64,000 nt of DNA from NCBI RefSeq assembly GCF_001612765.1, contig NZ_BDBB01000008.1, forward strand, positions 1 to 64,000. The letters run 5' to 3'. Positions 44,879-53,801 of the stretch are shown here, piece by piece. Each line of letters opens with the position of its first letter. Position 1 is the stretch's first letter. Both the position numbers and the translations under genes were made by a program. The notes under the pieces are model-generated. The model saw nothing but the letters and a program-made list of their open reading frames with translations. It did no database searches and was not told the DNA's origin. This stretch comes from Nocardia arthritidis NBRC 100137 (GTDB lineage: Bacteria > Actinomycetota > Actinomycetes > Mycobacteriales > Mycobacteriaceae).

Positions 44879-46831
44879 ATGAATCGCTGGGATGTCCGTT
44901 GTATTCGGTTCATCGCCGTCGTGGTGTCGCTGTCGCTGGTCGTCGGCGCGGTCGTGGCGATGGGTGAGGCACCCTATCGAGCGGCGGGCACGGCCTATCC
45001 CGGGCTCGCGTCCGCGCTGTGCTACGCGTTGCTGCGGACGGTGACCGCGCTGGCAGGCGCGGTTACGCTGGGCGCCCTGGTTTACGCGGTGTGCTGCACG
45101 CGGGTCTCCGCGCAAGGGAAGATCCTGGTGGACGGCTATGCGGGCGTGCTGCTGGCCGAGCGCGCAGGCTGGATATGGTCGGTCTCGGCCCTGGTGTTGA
45201 TACCGGTGACGGCGGCGAATGTGGGCGGGCTGAGCGTTTCGGGTCTGGTGCGCACGGGCGCGCTGGGTGCCCTGATCGAGGCGAGCGAGAAACCCAAGGC
45301 GTGGATCGCCGTCGCGGTGTCGGCCGCGGTGGTGAGTCTCGGGGCGCGGCTGACGTTGTCCTGGACCGGCGCCGCCGTGCTGACGATGCCCGCGGCCGCG
45401 GCCGTGCTGCCGCAGGCGCTGGTCGGTAACGCGGGGGAAGGGCCCGGCCACGACTACAGCACGGGCGCGATGATCATCTTCCAGATCGCGGTGTCGGTTG
45501 TGCCAGGGTTGTTCTGGTGCGTGGCCGAGCAACTGCGGCGCGGTGGTTCGGACACGGCGGTCGCGGTCCGGCGCGCAACGGTCATCGGTGTGCTGTGCCT
45601 GGTGAGCACGGTGCTCAGCGGGCTGGTGCTCGTAGTCGTGCTGTTGCCATGGTCGTGTGTGGTGAATACCGGGTACGGCAGGCTGGCGCTGTTAGTGGCC
45701 GCAGGGCTGGTCGCGACCGGGCGGATGCTGTGGTGTGTCTACCGCACACGCGTGCCGAATAGCGGGACGGTTTCCGTATTTATCTGGGGCGCAGCGTTTT
45801 CCGCCGTCGCGCTCAGTGGATTGGTGGCGATGGCCGTGCAACCGGCGCCCGCCTTCGCCGACCGGTCCTTCACGGCCCAGGAGGTGTTCCTCGGATTCGA
45901 GCTGACGGATCGGCCGACCCTGTGGCGGCTGCTGGCCCTGTGGCGTTTCGACTTCGTGCTCGGCACTGTCGCGCTGGTCGGGGTCATGGCATACATACTC
46001 GGTGTGCTGCGGCTCCGTCGCCGCGGCGACCGATGGTCGCGCTGGCGCACCCTGTCGTGGACGGGTGGCTGCCTGGCTCTACTGGTCGCGACGTCCTCGG
46101 GCGTCGGAACCTACGGTCTGGCGATGTTCAGCATGCACATGATCACCCATATGGCACTGAACATGTTCGTGCCGGTGCTTCTGGTACTCGGCGCACCGGT
46201 GACGTTGCTGCTGCGGGCTGTCCCGCCGGCCGCTCGGGGCGCGGTGCACGGGCCGCGCGAGTGGGTGCTGGCCCTGTTGCATGCCAGGCCGACCGCCGTG
46301 CTGGCCTATCCCGGCTCCGCGATCGCGTTGTTCGTTGTCTCGTTGTACGGGCTGTATTTCACTCCGCTGTTCGAGAGCCTGATCCGCTATCACTGGGGGC
46401 ATGTGGTGATGAACGTGCACTTCCTGGTCGTCGGATACCTGTTCTACTGGGGCATCATCGGCATCGATCCGGGTCCGCGCAGGCTGCCGCATATCGGGCG
46501 GCTGGGGATGCTGTTCGCGGTGATGCCCTTTCACGCGTTCTTCGGAATAGCGATGATGTCGATGAACGCCGTTGTCGGCCAACGCCTCTACAGCAATCTC
46601 CAGCTGCCGTGGACGATCGATCTGCTGGCGGATCAGCGCGTCGGCGGTGGCATCGCGTGGGTTTCCGGTGAGGTCCCGATTCTGCTTGTGGTGGGTGCGC
46701 TGCTCACGCAGTGGGTGGCGCAGGATCGGCGCATCGCGGTGCGCTCCGATCGCAAGGACGACGAGTACGGCGATTCCGACCTCGCCGCTTACAACGCGAT
46801 GCTCGAGCAGCTGGCCCGCACCCGTCGGTGA
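44879..46831 (+). CDS. CopD/CtaG-like copper membrane protein (Rv0102-like)
   Basis: A 650-aa polytopic protein. The N-terminal half (about eight helices) has the CopD-like pattern (LLRTVTALAGAVTLGALVY, TLSWTGAAVLTMPAAAAV). The C-terminal half is a CtaG/caa3-type assembly-factor domain: FSMHMITHMALNMFVPVLLVLGAP with clustered His/Met, YHWGHVVMNVHFLVVGYLFYW and MPFHAFFGIAMMSMNAV. These Met/His helices are expected to bind copper for transport or cytochrome oxidase assembly. In size and architecture it corresponds to Rv0102, which lies beside ctpB in M. tuberculosis. The start ATG at 44879 follows GGTGGAG closely; GTG 44873 is possible. Behind a SigC-type promoter and convergent with ctpB. Confidence 0.9.
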   Translation: MNRWDVRCIRFIAVVVSLSLVVGAVVAMGEAPYRAAGTAYPGLASALCYALLRTVTALAGAVTLGALVYAVCCTRVSAQGKILVDGYAGVLLAERAGWIWSVSALVLIPVTAANVGGLSVSGLVRTGALGALIEASEKPKAWIAVAVSAAVVSLGARLTLSWTGAAVLTMPAAAAVLPQALVGNAGEGPGHDYSTGAMIIFQIAVSVVPGLFWCVAEQLRRGGSDTAVAVRRATVIGVLCLVSTVLSGLVLVVVLLPWSCVVNTGYGRLALLVAAGLVATGRMLWCVYRTRVPNSGTVSVFIWGAAFSAVALSGLVAMAVQPAPAFADRSFTAQEVFLGFELTDRPTLWRLLALWRFDFVLGTVALVGVMAYILGVLRLRRRGDRWSRWRTLSWTGGCLALLVATSSGVGTYGLAMFSMHMITHMALNMFVPVLLVLGAPVTLLLRAVPPAARGAVHGPREWVLALLHARPTAVLAYPGSAIALFVVSLYGLYFTPLFESLIRYHWGHVVMNVHFLVVGYLFYWGIIGIDPGPRRLPHIGRLGMLFAVMPFHAFFGIAMMSMNAVVGQRLYSNLQLPWTIDLLADQRVGGGIAWVSGEVPILLVVGALLTQWVAQDRRIAVRSDRKDDEYGDSDLAAYNAMLEQLARTRR

Positions 46832-46849
46832 CCTCGCACCGGCAAACGG

Positions 46850-49108
46850 TCAGCCACCCAGCCGTACCCGGCGTAGGCGCAGGCTGTTGGAGACCACGAA
46901 GAACGACGAGAACGCCATCGCCGCGCCCGCGATCAGAGGATTCAGCAGCCCGAGAGCAGCAACCGGAATCGCGAGGACGTTGTAGCCGAAGGCCCACAAC
47001 AGATTTCCTTTGATGGTGCGCAAAGTCGCGTGCGCCAGCTCGATGGCATCGGTGGCCGCGGCGAGATCGTCGCGCACCAGGATGACGTCGGCGGCGGCGA
47101 TCGCCACATCGGTGCCCGCGCCGATCGCCATGCCGAGGTCGGCGGTGGCCAATGCCGCGCCGTCATTGATGCCGTCGCCGATCATGACGACTCGATGTCC
47201 GTGCTCCTGCAGCCGCGCGATCAATTCGACCTTGCCTTCGGGCAGCAGCTCGGCGACGACTTCGTCGATGCCGATCTCATCGGCGACGGACTGCGCGACA
47301 TACGGGTTGTCGCCGGTGAACATCAGCACCCGCAATCCGAGCCGATGCAATCGCGCTACCGCGGTGGTCGCGGTGTCTTTCACGGTGTCGGCCACGGCGA
47401 CGAGCGCGACGGCCGAGCCGTTCACCGCGACCAGCACAACGGTGCGTCCGGCCCGCTCCTGACGGTGGACTTCCCGCACCAGGGTCTGCGGCACGTCGAT
47501 GCGTTGCTGGTGGAGGAGCCGGAGCCTTCCCACGGACACCCGGGCGCCTTCGACGGTTCCGCGCGCGCCCAATCCCGGTAGTGCCTCGAATGATTCGACC
47601 GGAGGCAAAGTGTCGTGCAACTGTAGTGCGCGCCGCGTGATCGCCGCCGCGACCGCGTGCTCGGAGGCGGTTTCCACCGACCCGGCCAGGCGCAGTACCT
47701 CGGTATCGGTGTACCTGCCCTCGACGGTCACGGCGACGACACTCATCGCCGCGTGGGTGACCGTGCCGGTCTTGTCCAGTACCACGGTGTCGACATCGCG
47801 AGTGGCCTCCAGCGCTCGGTGGCCCTTGATGAACACGCCCAGCTGCGCACCGCGTCCCGATGCCACCAGCAGTGCGGTCGGTATGGCCAGGCCCAGCGCA
47901 CACGGACAGGCGACGACCAGCACCGCCAGCGCCGCGGAGGCCGCGCGGTCACCTCCGTTCCCGCATATCCACCAGGCTCCGAAGGTCGCGGCCGCGACCA
48001 GGAACACGATGGGCACGAACACCGAGGACACGCGGTCGGCCACGCGCTGCATTCGCGCCTTGCCCGTCTGCGCCTGCTCGACGAGCCTGATCATGCCGGA
48101 GAGTTTGGTGTCCGCGCCTACTGTGGCGGCCTCGACGATGAGCCGTCCGGTCAGTGCGGTGGTGCCACCGATCACCGCCATGCCGGTCGTGATGTCGACC
48201 GGAAGTGATTCCCCGGTCATCGCCGAGGCATCGACGCTGGATTCGCCTGATATCACCAGTCCGTCGGTGGCGATCGTCTCGCCGGGGCGTACCACGAATC
48301 GCTGCCCCTCCACGAGCTCGGCGATCGGGATGCGCATCTCGCGGTCGTCGCGAGTGAGCACCGTGACCTCGCGGGCGCCGAGTGCGGCCAGCGCCCGCAA
48401 CGCGCTGCCCGCCGAGCGCTTCGCCTTCGCTTCGAAGTATCGCCCCGTCAGCACGAACGCGGTTACACCCGCCGCGACTTCGAGATAGATGGCGTCACTG
48501 GCCCAGATCGCGGCCCAAACTCCCTCCGGCGCCGGTCCGGTTCTGGATGGATGCAGATACATCGTGTCCAGCGACCACAGCGTGGCGGTGAGTACGCCCA
48601 CCGAGACGAGGGTGTCCATGCTGGTGGCGCACACTTTCGCTCCCGCGAGCGCGCGGCGGTGGAACGGCGCGGCGGACCACAGCACTACCGGCAGCGCCAG
48701 CGCGGTGAGAATGAACTGCCAGCCGGTAATTCTGGTGGACGGCAGGGTCGCGAACATCACCGAGAGGTCGGCCAGCGGGAAGAACGCCAGCAGCGCGACG
48801 GCCAAGCGTCGCAGTAGGTTCCTGACCTCGGCGTCCTCCGGGGCCGCACTGATCGCCTCGGCGTAGTCGATGATGGGCGACGCGCCGTAGCCCGCGGCGT
48901 CGACTTCTGCGCACAGCTGTTCGGGGCTGACGCCGTCGGGCGCGTCGATCGTCGCGACGCCAGTCGCGTAGTTCACCGACGCGGTGACGCCGTCGACTTT
49001 GTTGAGCCTGCGCTCTATCCGGTTCGCGCATGCGGCGCAGCTCATTCCGGTGACCGCCAGGGAGATCCGAGTGGGCACATCGCTTGCCGGGCCGAGCTCG
49101 ATGATCAT
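46850..49108 (-). CDS. ctpB: Copper-type P1B ATPase (CtpB-like)
   Basis: A 752-aa heavy-metal ATPase; the length equals that recalled for CtpB of M. tuberculosis. N-terminal HMA domain with GMSCAACANRIE (Cys24, Cys27). Core: TGES phosphatase loop, metal-binding CPC in the VVACPCALGLAIPTA helix, phosphorylation motif DKTGTVTH, ATP-binding SVETASEHAVAAAI (HP-locus equivalent as SEHAV), hinge GDGINDGAAL (the usual GDGINDAPAL has Ala-Pro here replaced by Gly-Ala) and MAFSSFFVVSNSLRLRR at the end. It translocates monovalent copper, probably for export or to load exported enzymes. It is downstream of, and 14 bp from, a zf-HC2 membrane protein gene with a SigC-type promoter. Confidence 0.93.
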   Translation of the reverse strand: MIIELGPASDVPTRISLAVTGMSCAACANRIERRLNKVDGVTASVNYATGVATIDAPDGVSPEQLCAEVDAAGYGASPIIDYAEAISAAPEDAEVRNLLRRLAVALLAFFPLADLSVMFATLPSTRITGWQFILTALALPVVLWSAAPFHRRALAGAKVCATSMDTLVSVGVLTATLWSLDTMYLHPSRTGPAPEGVWAAIWASDAIYLEVAAGVTAFVLTGRYFEAKAKRSAGSALRALAALGAREVTVLTRDDREMRIPIAELVEGQRFVVRPGETIATDGLVISGESSVDASAMTGESLPVDITTGMAVIGGTTALTGRLIVEAATVGADTKLSGMIRLVEQAQTGKARMQRVADRVSSVFVPIVFLVAAATFGAWWICGNGGDRAASAALAVLVVACPCALGLAIPTALLVASGRGAQLGVFIKGHRALEATRDVDTVVLDKTGTVTHAAMSVVAVTVEGRYTDTEVLRLAGSVETASEHAVAAAITRRALQLHDTLPPVESFEALPGLGARGTVEGARVSVGRLRLLHQQRIDVPQTLVREVHRQERAGRTVVLVAVNGSAVALVAVADTVKDTATTAVARLHRLGLRVLMFTGDNPYVAQSVADEIGIDEVVAELLPEGKVELIARLQEHGHRVVMIGDGINDGAALATADLGMAIGAGTDVAIAAADVILVRDDLAAATDAIELAHATLRTIKGNLLWAFGYNVLAIPVAALGLLNPLIAGAAMAFSSFFVVSNSLRLRRVRLGG

Positions 49109-49121
49109 GCGAGTCCCTTCG

Positions 49122-49862
49122 CTACGCAGCGGGATCTCGGGTCGAGCGGAGATGGCCTGTGCGCCTGCCCAGCCGGGCGCCTGCGGGCACGACGAGTTCG
49201 CTTGGCGCGCGGTCGCCGACCGGGGGAGATGAATCAGGCCGCCGGGCTTGGTGGACGATAGTGACCAACGCGAGCGCAACGACCAATCCGCTGTGCGGGG
49301 CGACGCGTGACACCGACACCACCCCGGAATGCAGGTCGGCGACGACGAAGGCGCTGAGCGTGGCCACGAGTGCCGCGAGCACGGGCAGCATGCCCGCCGT
49401 GGCCGAGGGGCGGATGGCGCTGTAGAGCAGTCCTACCCCGATCGCCGAGTTCCAGGCCGTGCTTTCGTTGAGCAAGTGGCGAGTCATCTCCGCGCCATGA
49501 TGGCTCATCCCGAAGTCCAGGCCGGCCAGCTGAGCCGCCGCCAATCCGACCTGGAGGACGCCGAGCACTCCGAGCAGCACCCGTATCACGCCGATGCGGG
49601 AACTCGGCACGGCGCCGAGCGACAGCGAGGGGACCGATCGGCCCGGACGTTGCATTTCGGCGGCGGCGAAGATCGCATCGGTGAGGTCGGGCGGGTGGGA
49701 TCGACTGCTGCGCATCAGCTTCGAGACTTCCATGGCCGCGACATACCAGCAACAGCACTCCTGGCATCGCGCCAGGTGCTCGTCCACCCGCGCCGAGGGG
49801 ACGGTTTCGCGTTCGCCGTCGATCCGGGCCGACAGTGCGGTCCGGCAAACTTCGCACTCCAC
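49122..49862 (-). CDS. zf-HC2 membrane protein, putative anti-sigma factor
   Basis: About 246 aa. The N-terminal zinc-binding anti-sigma motif is H-x3-C-x2-C (DEHLARCQECCCW), preceded by CEVCRTALSARIDGE, the usual start of the family. One helix at VIRVLLGVLGVLQVGLAAAQL is followed by further membrane segments (AIGVGLLYSAI; LPVLAALVATLSAFVVADL; HSGLVVALALVTIVH). The start is placed at GTG 49862: the promoter -10 (CGAC, 49875-49872) lies inside the codons following the upstream ATG 49880, so translation must begin later and the GTG falls about where RNA starts (leaderless). It could be the membrane anchor/inhibitor of SigC. In M. tuberculosis a similar protein sits beside ctpA, from memory. Confidence 0.8.
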   Translation of the reverse strand: MECEVCRTALSARIDGERETVPSARVDEHLARCQECCCWYVAAMEVSKLMRSSRSHPPDLTDAIFAAAEMQRPGRSVPSLSLGAVPSSRIGVIRVLLGVLGVLQVGLAAAQLAGLDFGMSHHGAEMTRHLLNESTAWNSAIGVGLLYSAIRPSATAGMLPVLAALVATLSAFVVADLHSGVVSVSRVAPHSGLVVALALVTIVHQARRPDSSPPVGDRAPSELVVPAGARLGRRTGHLRSTRDPAA

Positions 49863-49871
49863 GTCCAGATT

Positions 49872-49898
49872 GTCGTCCATGCCGACACCGAAGTTCCC
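49872..49898 (-). promoter_or_regulatory. SigC-type promoter for zf-HC2/ctpB
   Basis: On the minus strand: GGGAAC (49898-49893), 17 bp, CGAC (49875-49872), with TTCGGTG after the -35. Only 9 nt separate the -10 from GTG 49862, implying a leaderless or near-leaderless mRNA. Confidence 0.7.
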
Positions 49899-50071
49899 TG
49901 AGGACGACGACTGCCGCATCGCACGGCTGGGAAGGCTCCATCGCCGGCCGGTCGTGTGCAACCTAGCGGCGAGTCCCGCCCGGCCGGGGCCGATTGCGTG
50001 CGCCCGGTGCACGGGCGTCAACGCAACGCCGCAGGGCGTGGGGAACCGGGTCCGCGGTCGGTAGCGGGTTA

Positions 50072-50088
50072 ATGTCTGCAGCGGACAT
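50072..50088. promoter_or_regulatory. 17-bp palindrome upstream of a secreted protein gene
   Basis: ATGTCTGCAGCGGACAT is palindromic apart from one mismatched pair. It lies 30 bp before the ATG at 50118 and may be an operator. Binding protein unknown. Confidence 0.35.
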
Positions 50089-50117
50089 CAGGCAAGCAGG
50101 AACGACCAAGGAGACGC

Positions 50118-50666
50118 ATGTTCACTCGATATCGTCTGGCCGGAGCCGTTGTTCTCGCAAGCGCGTCGCTCGGGGTGATTTCGTCCACCGCCCCGGGCAT
50201 CGCTGCGCCGCCCGATGGCGAAACCAGGGCGCCTCTGGTCACCTGCACCGAAGACGGCACCGTCAACTGGGCCGGATCGGGGTTGGGCGCGATGCCCTCG
50301 AAGGTCGAGTGGACGGCTACCGCCGACTTCACCGACTGTACCGGGGCCGCCGTCGACGAGGGTGAGCCGTACCCGGTGAGCATGGCCGAGCGGGGCTTCG
50401 AAGTCGCCTCGTGCGACGGGAAAGTCAGCATCCACCAGGGCACCGGAATCATCACCTGGTCCGATGGCAGCACCAGCACGATCAGCAGCGCAGCCGCGGG
50501 CAATCAGAGCAAATCCAAGGGCTCGGGCCCGGCCTCGTTCCCGATCGTGATCGAATCGGGCACCTACGCGGGACATACGGCATCCGATGACAACACCGTG
50601 ACCACCGAACAATCCTGCCCCGGCGTCACCGAAGCGAATCTCATCGGTGCATTCACCGTCTACTGA
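50118..50666 (+). CDS. Secreted protein of unknown function
   Basis: A 182-aa exported protein with signal peptide MFTRYRLAGAVVLASASLGVISS and cleavage near GIAAPP. The mature part is Ser/Thr/Gly-rich with four cysteines (VTCTEDG, TDCTGAA, ASCDGKV, QSCPGV), probably two disulfides, and beta-strand-like segments (WTATADFTDC, GTGIITWSDGST). AGGAG precedes the ATG by 6-7 nt. Resembles the many secreted beta-sandwich proteins of Nocardia; function unknown. Confidence 0.85.
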   Translation: MFTRYRLAGAVVLASASLGVISSTAPGIAAPPDGETRAPLVTCTEDGTVNWAGSGLGAMPSKVEWTATADFTDCTGAAVDEGEPYPVSMAERGFEVASCDGKVSIHQGTGIITWSDGSTSTISSAAAGNQSKSKGSGPASFPIVIESGTYAGHTASDDNTVTTEQSCPGVTEANLIGAFTVY

Positions 50667-50681
50667 GTTCCCGAGGTAGGT

Positions 50682-50717
50682 GCGAACGCCGCAGAAGGGT
50701 GCTGCAGCGGCGTTCGC
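50682..50717. terminator. Bidirectional terminator hairpin
   Basis: GCGAACGCCGC (50682-50692) pairs perfectly over 11 bp with GCGGCGTTCGC (50707-50717), 14-nt loop. It lies between the convergent secreted-protein gene (ends 50666) and decarboxylase locus (ends 50808). Confidence 0.75.
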
Positions 50718-50807
50718 CACGCGGTGTCCAGCGCGCCCGTACCGGAGTGCCGTGTTAGCGCTGGACAGTTGACCTCGAACCGACCGGCACATGGTCCGCC
50801 GGCCGTA

Positions 50808-52338
50808 CTACACGGTCTCGGGCAACGCCGCACCGACCTGATCACCGCGGCCGGGTCGGTGCCGGGCGATGTCCGCGCGTTCGTTGAGCAGCGCCCACGC
50901 GGCGGCGACATGCTCCCGCCGGGTGGCAGTACCGCCGACCGCCAGCCGGAGTGCGAATGCACCACGAACCTTGGTGTGTAACAGAAACACTCGCCCGGTC
51001 GCGTTGACCGCATCGAGCAGTTCCCGATTCGCGGCATCGTCGCCGCGCAACCGAAAACAGATCAGCGACAGTGGATGCGGCGCCAGCACTTCGAAGCGGT
51101 CGTCCGCTTCGACCCAGGAGGCGAACTGCTGGGCCAATGCCACACTGTGCCGAATATGCTCGCGCAAACCGGCCGCGCCGTACCAGCGGATCACCGCCCA
51201 CAGCTTCAACGCCCGGAACCTGCGTCCCAGCGGCACCTGCCCAATCCCGGTAGTCCACCACCGCGCCCGATTCGCTCGCGGCGTTGCGCAGGTATTCCGG
51301 CAGCACCGACAGCGCGCCGGTCAGTGCGCCGCGATCGGCGACGTAGCAGGCATCGAAGTCCAAGGCGGTGAGCAACCATTTGTGCGGATTGGTCGCATAC
51401 GAATCGGCGAACTCGGCCACGCCGGCATGGATCCACCGCAGCTCCGGACAGATCGCCGCGACGCCCGCGTACGCCGCGTCCACGTGCAGCCAGGCGCCGT
51501 ATTCGCGACAGACCGGGCCGATGAGGGCCACCGGATCTATCGCACCGGTGGACGTCGTGCCCACCGTCGCCATCACCAGCACGGGGGTGAAACCGAGGGC
51601 CACGTCGTGTTCCATTGCGGCGCGAAGCGCCTCCGGGTCCATCGCCAGGTCGTCGCCGGTCTCGACGAAGCGCACCGCCGAGGAGCCCAGACCGGCGACG
51701 CGCGCTGCCTTCTCGAAGCCGCAGTTGGCCTCGGCGGAGGTGTAGACGACGTAGCGGCCGCGGCCGATACCGTTACGCGCCACCTGCCCACCGGAGGCCC
51801 GGTACAGCGCCGCGAGCATCGTGACCAGCATCGCGCTGGTGGCGGCGTCCTGAACGACCCCGCCACCGGTGCCGGCGAAGGTGAAGCGTTCGGGCAGGCC
51901 GATCAGCCCGGCAAGCCAGTCGAGGACATGCTGTTCCAACTCGGTACAGGCCGGGCTGGTCTGCCAGAGCATCCCCTGCACCCCCAATCCGGAGGCCAGC
52001 AGATCGCCCAGCGCCGCCGGGCCCGAGGCACCCGTCGGGTAGTAGGCGAAGAAACCGGGATGCTGCCAATGCGTCAGGCCGGGCACGATGATGCGATCCA
52101 TATCGTCGAGCAGGTCGGGAAACGGCTCGCCCTGCTCCGGTGGCGATGACGGCAGTCGCGCACGCACCGCACCGGGCGCCACCGTCGACGACACCGGCAG
52201 AGACTCCACCCGCTCCCAGTAGTCGGCCACCCAATCCACCACCGCGCGACCGTGTTCCCGAAATTCCGCCGCCGTCATATGCCGAGGCGGCGGCGCATCG
52301 TCCACGGGCTGCGCGCCCGGAGCCCAGGACGCGCTCAC
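50808..52338 (-). pseudogene. PLP-dependent (aromatic) amino acid decarboxylase with a frameshift
   Basis: A group II decarboxylase split by one frameshift. The first frame runs from about GTG 52338 through HWQHPGFFAYYP, the cofactor Asp in WLHVDAAYAG and the PLP-lysine motif NPHKWLLT to VVDYRDW. The remainder (QVPLGRRFRALKLWAVIRWYG onward to the stop at 50808) is in another frame. The break is at a CCC run near 51240 (one extra G on the coding strand after DW). Joined, the protein would be about 510 aa, normal for the family. All catalytic motifs precede the break, so the lesion may be recent or a sequencing error. It is convergent with a secreted-protein gene. A fragment of a second copy lies at 25.7 kb. 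Confidence 0.82.
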
Positions 52339-52403
52339 GTCCTTGTTGGGTGGAGTTCTGGGAGGGTGGTCGCCACAGTCACAGGCTAGAGGTCGCTGCA
52401 CCG

Positions 52404-52760
52404 ATGACTGTCGATTCGGCCGCAAGGCGTGTCGCTCGGACGATTCGACCGACGAGGACACCCGGTGACGACGAGGAGTTCCGGCCTCTCGCCACCGAGC
52501 AACCCCTGCTGGGCCCCTACCCGTGCGATCCTGGCCTGGAAGGGCAGGGTATACCCCCGGATTCACGCTGGTCCCCGGGCGCGCCACCACCGGCGCACCC
52601 GCGGGGGCTCCCGCGAACCCCGCACCGCCCCTCGATCGGCATCGCCCGATACGACCCCCGGACCGGTAACTACCTCGGTCCGGACGGCCGTCTCTACCAG
52701 CAGAGCGACCTGGCGTTTCCGCCCGGCCGGGGCTGCTGGACGGACATGCTGCCGCATTGA
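52404..52760 (+). pseudogene. Relic: C-terminal part of an Mce-family protein
   Basis: The open frame ends with a stretch typical of mammalian-cell-entry (MlaD-type) proteins: LGPYPCDPGLEGQGIPPDSR, a Pro-rich segment, then ARYDPRTGNYLGPDGRLYQQ with SDLA and a final CWTDMLPH. The MlaD/MCE core and signal anchor are absent. Similarity starts around 52470. A truncated remnant; an intact mce operon would encode a lipid or steroid importer. Confidence 0.65.
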
Positions 52761-52919
52761 CCGCCGCGGTCTCGGCGATCGGCTCGGCGACAGAGCAGTG
52801 CACCTGGCGGCAGTGAGCGCGGATTCGAAGAGCCCAGGGCGGTGACTAATTCGCGTGACTCGTGCCGCCCAATGACACATACTCGACCCGCACGAGTCGA
52901 TATCGGGGAGGTAAGGGAC

Positions 52920-53390
52920 TTGAAGCTGGCGGAGGCGTTGACGTTGCGCGCGGATGCGGCGCGGCGGATCGAGCAGTTGCGCGCTCGCGTTGTGAGCAAT
53001 GCGCGATTCCAGGAGGGGGAGGAGCCCGCCGAGAACGCGGCGGCACTGCTCATCGAGGCACAGGAGGTGCTCGGCGAGTACGAGACGCTGATCCGGCGCA
53101 TCAATCGCACCAACGCCGCGGCGCGGATCGGAACCGACGGCACCTTGACCGACGCACTGGCCCGCCGGGACGCGTTGCGCCTGCGGCACTCCCTGGTCAC
53201 GGCCGCCGCCGACGCGGCGGCGGGCAAGGGGCAGCCGGGGTACGCGCGCCAGCTGCGGTCGGAGCTGAAGATGTTGTCGGCGTTGCCGGTGGCCGAACTG
53301 CGCGGGCAGGCCGACGACCTCGCCAGGGAGCTGCGTGAACTCGACGTGCGCATCCAGCGCTCCAACTGGGAGGTCGAGCTGCTGGATTGA
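52920..53390 (+). CDS. DIP1984 family protein
   Basis: A 156-aa, mostly helical protein. It begins KLAEALTLRADAARRIEQLRARV, continues with NARFQEGEEPAENAAALL and ends LRELDVRIQRSNWEVELL, a pattern I recall for DIP1984 (septicolysin-like) proteins, whose function is unknown. The start is placed at TTG 52920: GAGG lies about 9 nt upstream and family members begin at this point; the open frame extends to 52842. Long helices suggest a coiled coil. Confidence 0.8.
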   Translation: MKLAEALTLRADAARRIEQLRARVVSNARFQEGEEPAENAAALLIEAQEVLGEYETLIRRINRTNAAARIGTDGTLTDALARRDALRLRHSLVTAAADAAAGKGQPGYARQLRSELKMLSALPVAELRGQADDLARELRELDVRIQRSNWEVELLD

Positions 53391-53801
53391 CCTGAGGTAG
53401 TGGAGCAGGTAGTCGTCGCGGAGGCGTGCGCGAACCCGGGGCCGGACGGGATATTCCGGCCACTTTCCGGCGCACGATGGGCAGTGCGAGGGGTTCGACT
53501 CCCCTTCTCACACCGCAGCCCAGCACCGCGCACAGGAGACAGTGCACAGCACACAGCACACCACCATGTGCAGATCCGTGACGACGAGGGCGGGCAAGGG
53601 GCACTCCACTACTCGTCATTCCCGCAGTCCCCGCACGGCAGGGGAGGCAGGCCGCAGGCCGGGGGCGGACGTTGTCGTCGACGGTGATCACGAACTTGGT
53701 GTGGGCGCCCGACTCGACGACCACGTCCAAGGTCATGCCGTTCGGATTCGCCCACGGTAACGCGTTACGGCGCAACATGTTCCGCTTGCGCAGCCGATCG
53801 G
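53391..53801. other. Gap with a tRNA T-arm-like hairpin and coding debris
   Basis: No intact gene. At 53489-53505 AGGGG-TTCGACT-CCCCT forms a perfect T-arm shape (5-bp stem, canonical loop). The sequence that follows could be a 3' acceptor strand, but no matching 5' half is present. On the minus strand between 53650 and 53790 a stretch reads ALPWANPNGMTLDVVVESGA, then HTKFVITVDDN, which looks like a fragment of a former gene I cannot name. Confidence 0.4.

Noticed and set aside
34575..49108. Isonitrile lipopeptide (chalkophore) biosynthesis cluster of the mycobacterial type
   Set aside because: SigC, CtaG-like and CtpB are present, but no isonitrile synthase, FcoT-like thioesterase, stand-alone carrier protein or NRPS is found in the window.
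50041..50067. Further GGGAAC-N17 element before the secreted protein gene
   Set aside because: The bases at the -10 position are GCGG. It fails the consensus and the gene has no link to the metal block.
53489..53520. Possible tRNA gene or tRNA-derived attachment site
   Set aside because: The T-arm is perfect, but the upstream 60 nt contain no anticodon or D-arm and no strand complementary to the putative acceptor end, and there is no CCA. No second copy of the sequence was noticed in the window.
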